The notes under the pieces are model-generated. The model was not told the origin of the DNA. It was given only the letters and a program-made list of their open reading frames with translations, and did not search any database. Shown one piece after another: positions 59,828 to 64,000 of a stretch of 64,000 nucleotides of DNA. The stretch's first letter is position 1, and each line of letters begins with the position of its first letter. The DNA lies in assembly GCF_027922005.1 (NCBI RefSeq), contig NZ_BSEV01000002.1, positions 744,001 through 808,000 on the forward strand, given 5' to 3'. The stretch comes from Streptosporangium carneum (GTDB lineage Bacteria > Actinomycetota > Actinomycetes > Streptosporangiales > Streptosporangiaceae). The translations under genes were made by a program, and so were the position numbers.

Positions 59828-60760
59828 TCAGCGGGTTCCGGTTCTCACGGTGCTCTGTACCTCCCCCACGGGCACGTCACGGGTGGCGTCCGCCTGGATC
59901 GGGTCGTACTGGACGCCCGCCACGTTCGCCGTCACGGTCCAGACCGAGGTGACGGTCATCGTGTAGACGTCACGCGGCTGGTCGGCGGAGGCACGCAGAT
60001 AGCGCACGCCGCAGTCGAACTCGGCCCCCTTGGTGTACGGCTTGCCTCCCGGGCCGCACTTCTCCCTGACCTCGGCCCGGGTGGAGGTGGTGCCCGACTT
60101 GATCTTCACGCTGTCGAACGTGGCCGTCACGGTCGCGCTCATGACGCCGGGGAGCGTCGCGGTCACCGACCTGGTGGTCTGCCCCACGTCGTCCAGCCAG
60201 ACCCAGGTCGGCAGGTTGACGTAGCTTCTGGCGTCAGGGTTGAGCTTGATCTTCGGCTCGGGCACGGTCAGCGCGGCCCTGGCGATGTCAGCCAGCTCCG
60301 TGACCGTGATCCCCGAGGGCGGGGTCGTGTTGGGCGGCACGAACACGTAGGGCTCCAGTCCCGCCAGGCAGGACAGCGCGTCGGGGTCGGCCGCGTTGTA
60401 CCCCCGCGTCCACCAGCGTCCTTCCTTGCCGACCTTCTCCTCGAACTGCTTGAGGGAGTCAAGGTGCCTGCGCCACTCCGTCTCGGGGATCCACGTGGGC
60501 TTGGAGTCCTGCTGCTCCTTCAACATGTCGGCGGCGTTCTTGCCGGGCTCGTACCAGCACGGGCGCTTGACCCGGTAGCCGTCGCTCCTGCCGCTGAGGC
60601 CGGTCCCCGTGATGACGATCTGGGAGTCCTTCAGGGTCACCGCCACCGTCCTGTCCTTCTGGGAGCTCTCGACGGTGGTGTTCCCCGTCCCCCCTCCCGG
60701 AGGCGCGGAGGCGAACATCAGCAGTCCCGCGACGATCACTTTCCCGATCACTGAAGACAT
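59828..60760 (-). CDS. Secreted protein of the LysM/BTAD operon
   Basis: This 310-residue protein starts with ATG at 60760, 13 bases inside the end of the lipoprotein gene. A signal peptide covers residues 1-18 (KVIVAGLLMFASA). It contains six or so Cys and a beta-rich C-terminal half (VTATLPGVMSATVTATFDS; MTVTSVWTVTANVAGVQ). I recognise no enzyme motif. Similar secreted proteins are encoded beside BTAD/LysM membrane proteins and pilus-type secretion genes in actinomycetes, but the role is unknown. It is the third gene of the operon. Confidence 0.75.
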   Translation of the reverse strand: MSSVIGKVIVAGLLMFASAPPGGGTGNTTVESSQKDRTVAVTLKDSQIVITGTGLSGRSDGYRVKRPCWYEPGKNAADMLKEQQDSKPTWIPETEWRRHLDSLKQFEEKVGKEGRWWTRGYNAADPDALSCLAGLEPYVFVPPNTTPPSGITVTELADIARAALTVPEPKIKLNPDARSYVNLPTWVWLDDVGQTTRSVTATLPGVMSATVTATFDSVKIKSGTTSTRAEVREKCGPGGKPYTKGAEFDCGVRYLRASADQPRDVYTMTVTSVWTVTANVAGVQYDPIQADATRDVPVGEVQSTVRTGTR

Positions 60761-61395
60761 CCCTTCGCGCGTTCGCTGGGAGGTTCGGCGTGCCGGAGCA
60801 GCGCCACCCGCCAGACCCCATCGTCGCCCCGCCGCATCCCGGCGGCCTGCAGGAAAGGCTCACGAGTCCACTCGGGCTGCTCGGAGACCCGCTCACCCGT
60901 CGCCGAGTCGAGCAGACGCATCCCGGACTCGTCGACGCAGGCGTCCAACTGCGCCCCCCTGCCGCTGACCGAGGTGACACTCAGCGCGTACAGCCGGGCG
61001 GTGCCGCTCACCGACCGCCGCTGCTCCAGGAACTCCTGCACCCACGCGCTGGCGTCCCTGACCGCCTCCCCCTCGACGGTGTCGAGATAGGAGACGTCCT
61101 TTCCCGCCGTGACGACCGCCCTGAACGTCCCGGCCGTGTGATCGCGGAAGGCGTTGATCATCCCGGTGGTGTCCTGGTCGGGCGCGGCGGGCCACTCGAC
61201 CTCAAGCCGCACGCCGGGCGCGACCTCGACCGTCTCCGTCCTCGGCGTGGGCGCTCCGGCCTCCTGGGAGGAGGCCGACGGATCGGCGGGAAGGTCGCCG
61301 GGCACGAAGGGGCGCGCGGGCGGTGCGGAACAGCCGGCGAGCCCGGCCGACAGCAGCGCCAGCACCAGCAGCGCGCGCGACCTCTGCGCGCTCAT
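60748..61395 (-). CDS. Lipoprotein of the LysM/BTAD operon
   Basis: This 215-residue protein starts with ATG at 61395, overlapping the BTAD stop as ATGA. It has a typical lipoprotein signal (LLVLALLSAGLAGCSAP, with Cys about 22). The mature part is a single domain with TVEVAPGVRLEVEWP and DASAWVQEFLEQRRSVSG and no catalytic motif. It is anchored outside the membrane and is likely part of a surface or secretion assembly with its neighbours. Confidence 0.8.
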   Translation of the reverse strand: MSAQRSRALLVLALLSAGLAGCSAPPARPFVPGDLPADPSASSQEAGAPTPRTETVEVAPGVRLEVEWPAAPDQDTTGMINAFRDHTAGTFRAVVTAGKDVSYLDTVEGEAVRDASAWVQEFLEQRRSVSGTARLYALSVTSVSGRGAQLDACVDESGMRLLDSATGERVSEQPEWTREPFLQAAGMRRGDDGVWRVALLRHAEPPSERAKGCLQ

Positions 61396-63989
61396 GCGGA
61401 CGGCGCCGAGCGCATCCGCCACGAGGGCAGCAGCTCGTCGATCAGGGCCTCGGTCTCCGGGGCCATCCCGCCGCCCCCCGGCTGGGAGGCGGCTCTCCGG
61501 TGCAGGGCCTCGACCACGGTCCGCAGCCGGGCCTGGTCGCCGGTGAGGTGCGTGGCCCGCAACAGGTCCCGCCAGAGCCCCTCGTCGTCCGCGGCGAGCA
61601 GCAGCCCCGCCCGCACCGCGGCGACGGCCTGCCCCGCGTCCCCCTCCGCCATCCGTATCTCGCAGAGCCGGTGGGCGGCGTCCGCGACGCCCGCCGTCAC
61701 GTCGTACTCCAGATCGTCGGCGGCCAGCCAGGCGTAGCGGCCGCGCGGGCGGCCGTTCAACAGCGGTCCCCGCACCAGGTTCAGGGCCCGTTCGAGAAGC
61801 ACGGCGCGCACCGTGGAGTCGGTGTGGGAGCGGCGGACCAGGTCGCGGAAGACCATCCAGTCCGTCCTCACCTCGGGCCCGAGGCGGAGCCTGCCCGACT
61901 CGTCGGTGTGGAGGTTGGGACGTCCCGCGCTGTCGGCGCCCAGCCACGCCACGGCCCTGGCGATGGTGGCGTCCCTGACCGCCGCCTGCACGCCGCGCGG
62001 CCAGAGGATGCCGCCGAGCACGACCGGGTGGACGCCGCCGGGGTGGGTGGCCAGGTAGACGACGAGCTCGACGGCGAGCGCGGCGCGCCCCTCCTCCATC
62101 GGCTGCGGCCCGGTGATCTCGGCGGGGCCGAGGATCCGCACCTCCAGCGAGGGCGTCTGCGGGACCGGCTCGGGCCGGTCGGCCATCGGCTCCCCCTCAA
62201 GCCTGTCGGCGGCCAGGAACAGGTCGATCAGGGCGCGGTAGTGACGACGGGGCAGCAACTGCGCCTGAACCTCGAAGCCGAGCGCGTCGACGCCGGCCCT
62301 GCCGTCCTCGGTGATCTCCCAGTTCCAGGTGGCGTGCGGGACCTCGCCCGCCACGACGTATCCGGCGGCGGTCCTGGCGCCCTTCCTGGCGAGCACCGCG
62401 AGGCGGCGGCCCTCGTCCTCGGTCGGCGCGACCGCCGACAGCACGTAGTGCGGCGGCCAGATCGGATCCGCGGCGCGCCCCTGGATCCGCCCCGTCAGCA
62501 CCTCGCCGCCCTGCCCGCGCTCCTCGGCCGTGGCCTCAAGCTCGGGCAGGACCTCGGCGAGGGCGCTCACGTGTCTGATCCGCTCGGGGGCGATCAGCGT
62601 CAGCTCCTCGCCGAACCCGACCAGTGTGATGCTCATCCGGTCCGACCAGCGGTTGGTGGCCAACTCGACGGCGAGCGCGGCGAGAGCCGCGGTGGTCTGG
62701 GGGCCCTTGAGGCTGATCAGACCGTGCGCCGCCTCCAGGTCGACGAGCACGCGGCCCTCGCCGTTCGACCCCATCGAGACCAGGCCGGGGTACGGCGCGG
62801 GCGCCTCGGACAGCGCCCGCTCGTCGAGCATCCTGCCCTCGTGGGCGGGCAGCCGCCAGACCTGGCCGCCGTCGTGGGCGGCCCAGGGCGCGGGGGCGTC
62901 CTCGACGGGCGGGTGGATCCACAGGTCTAGGCTCTGCGCGGACAGGTGCGCGGCGTAGATCGTGGGCGGCACGCGTTTCTGGGCCGCCAGGGACCTGCCG
63001 AGGAGGCGCAGCCCGATGTCCAGCATCCGGCTGCCGGGCGCGTCGGCGCCGAGCCTGAGCGCCAGCTCCGCCTGGGCCGCGTCGTCCCTCGGCCTGACGA
63101 TCCTGCGCCCGAACGCCCTGTTCCACAGCTGCTGCCTGCGCCTGCGGCCGAGGGCCGCCAGCAGCCCGGCCGCCAGCAGCGAGGCGCCCGCGAGGTAGTC
63201 GAGCATGCCGAGCCCCGAATCCTGGCCCTGCTCCTGCGCCGTGCCCCGGCCCGAGTCGCCCTGCCCGGCGTCGCGGGCGGCGTACGGGTCGCGCTTGGTG
63301 CCGCCGTCGGCCGTCTCCCCACGGGAGTCGCGGGAGTCGCGGGAGTCGCGGGAGTCGCGGGAGGAGTGGACCGGCCCCTCGCCGCCCGTCTTCCTCTTCG
63401 AGTCGTCGGCCTCCCGCGAGGTGTCGGCGGGGAGGGAGACGTCGGGGCGGGACTCCGCGGGCAGGTCCGCGTCCCCCTGGACGAACTGGGTGTGGCCGTC
63501 GAGCTCGGCGGGCTTGTCCGGATGGTCCTCGAGGGTCTCGCCGCGAGGCTGGGAGGCTGGGACGACGTGGACGTTCCTGGCGTCGTCCGGCATGTCCAGG
63601 ACCCAGCCGGGCCTGATCAGGTCGGCCATGTGGAGGCGGCTGCCGTCCGGCTGCTCCTTGTGCTGGTTGAGACGGTAGATCTCCGGATAGCGTCGCCCGT
63701 CGCCGAGACACTTCTCCGCGATCTCCCACAGGCTCTCGTGGTGCCGTCCGTGCGGCGGCTGCACCACGTAGACCTTCTTGGCCTTCTCCACATGCGCCAG
63801 CGGCGCCCGCTCCTCGACGACCGGGGCCGACAGCGCGGCGGAGGCGGCGGCGGGACGGGCGACCGGCGGACCGGCGGGCTTGGCGAGCGGCACGACGACC
63901 GCCGAGACGGTGAACAGCAGCAGGACGGCCGAGACCAGCCGGTTGGCCAGCATCTGGGTGCCGCCGGAGAACGGGACCCTGGCGGGCAT
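61392..63989 (-). CDS. Membrane protein with LysM and BTAD domains
   Basis: This protein has at least 865 residues; ATG at 63989 is the last start in view, and the frame may continue past the window's right end. A signal/transmembrane segment (LVSAVLLLFTVSAVVVPLA) is followed by a LysM-like region (ESLWEIAEKCLGDGRRYPEIYRLN, about residues 82-120). A charged linker with a nine-base-repeat-coded RDS run and a second membrane segment (LAGASLLAAGLLAALG) come next. A large cytoplasmic part ends in a bacterial transcriptional activation domain. Such proteins cluster with pilus or secretion genes in actinomycetes. The function is unknown. Confidence 0.8.
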   Translation of the reverse strand: MPARVPFSGGTQMLANRLVSAVLLLFTVSAVVVPLAKPAGPPVARPAAASAALSAPVVEERAPLAHVEKAKKVYVVQPPHGRHHESLWEIAEKCLGDGRRYPEIYRLNQHKEQPDGSRLHMADLIRPGWVLDMPDDARNVHVVPASQPRGETLEDHPDKPAELDGHTQFVQGDADLPAESRPDVSLPADTSREADDSKRKTGGEGPVHSSRDSRDSRDSRDSRGETADGGTKRDPYAARDAGQGDSGRGTAQEQGQDSGLGMLDYLAGASLLAAGLLAALGRRRRQQLWNRAFGRRIVRPRDDAAQAELALRLGADAPGSRMLDIGLRLLGRSLAAQKRVPPTIYAAHLSAQSLDLWIHPPVEDAPAPWAAHDGGQVWRLPAHEGRMLDERALSEAPAPYPGLVSMGSNGEGRVLVDLEAAHGLISLKGPQTTAALAALAVELATNRWSDRMSITLVGFGEELTLIAPERIRHVSALAEVLPELEATAEERGQGGEVLTGRIQGRAADPIWPPHYVLSAVAPTEDEGRRLAVLARKGARTAAGYVVAGEVPHATWNWEITEDGRAGVDALGFEVQAQLLPRRHYRALIDLFLAADRLEGEPMADRPEPVPQTPSLEVRILGPAEITGPQPMEEGRAALAVELVVYLATHPGGVHPVVLGGILWPRGVQAAVRDATIARAVAWLGADSAGRPNLHTDESGRLRLGPEVRTDWMVFRDLVRRSHTDSTVRAVLLERALNLVRGPLLNGRPRGRYAWLAADDLEYDVTAGVADAAHRLCEIRMAEGDAGQAVAAVRAGLLLAADDEGLWRDLLRATHLTGDQARLRTVVEALHRRAASQPGGGGMAPETEALIDELLPSWRMRSAPSA
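63325..63360. repeat. Four 9-bp tandem repeats coding an RDS run
   Basis: GAGTCGCGG is repeated four times (63325-63333 to 63352-63360) inside the LysM/BTAD gene and codes for a run of Arg-Asp-Ser in the linker. The unit is three codons, so copy-number change would keep the frame. Confidence 0.8.
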
Positions 63990-64000
63990 GCCGACCCGGC

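Overview
The window is 64 kb of very GC-rich DNA with dense genes, third-position G/C bias, frequent GTG starts and many ATGA/GTGA stop-start overlaps. It comes from an actinomycete. Mycothiol-type formaldehyde dehydrogenase, three DUF397 genes with DUF5753-type XRE regulators, an acyl-CoA carboxylase with an epsilon subunit, and a LysM/BTAD membrane protein all fit a filamentous actinobacterium. My guess is the Streptosporangium/Nonomuraea group; that placement is inference and was not checked by any search.

Layout. 0-6.5 kb: a truncated secreted beta-propeller amidohydrolase, a secreted S33-type peptidase-like hydrolase, a membrane protein/GntR pair under a 12-bp inverted-repeat operator, and a two-gene unit of unknown function whose second gene is interrupted by an in-frame stop. 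6.7-20.5 kb: acyl-CoA dehydrogenase, UDP-glucose dehydrogenase, a duplicated XRE/DUF397 module flanking a second S33-type hydrolase (one regulator copy decayed), an MFS exporter, a membrane protein, purE/purK, a GtrA protein and an OmpR-type two-component system. 20.7-24.5 kb: bacterioferritin and its ferredoxin behind two iron-box-like sites, a mycothiol-dependent formaldehyde detoxification pair, and a class III cyclase.

24.6-32.6 kb: an amino-sugar uptake and catabolism locus. Two permeases and a lipoprotein run leftward, with no dedicated ATPase. A SIS-domain isomerase/deaminase, a BadF-type kinase, a cytoplasmic NagZ-like hexosaminidase and a ROK regulator run rightward. A palindrome sits between the two arms. 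The likely logic is import of GlcNAc oligosaccharides, intracellular cleavage by the NagZ-like enzyme, phosphorylation by the kinase, conversion by the SIS protein, and control by the ROK protein. A DasR-type site about 15 kb away, upstream of ppc, hints at wider amino-sugar control.

33-43 kb: a secreted carboxylesterase and a PQQ-type beta-propeller, then an accessory region. It holds a radical SAM enzyme with a C-terminal tail of five Cys-x-Pro motifs, an overlapping PIMT-like methyltransferase, a frameshifted HATPase, an XRE/DUF397 pair, a probably frameshifted HTH gene and a PIN-domain toxin-antitoxin pair. The radical SAM/PIMT unit is the best candidate for an undescribed peptide-modifying system. 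42.6-55.6 kb: core functions (PH-domain protein, BirA, FdhD, PEP carboxylase, an ABC exporter, acyl-CoA carboxylase beta and epsilon, a NYN protein, and AlkA plus Ogt alkylation repair). 55.7-64 kb: a MarR-controlled MFS transporter, a small membrane protein, an ECF-like sigma factor with a membrane partner, and a three-gene operon of LysM/BTAD protein, lipoprotein and secreted protein running off the right end.

No rRNA, tRNA, CRISPR array, transposase or prophage gene was recognised.
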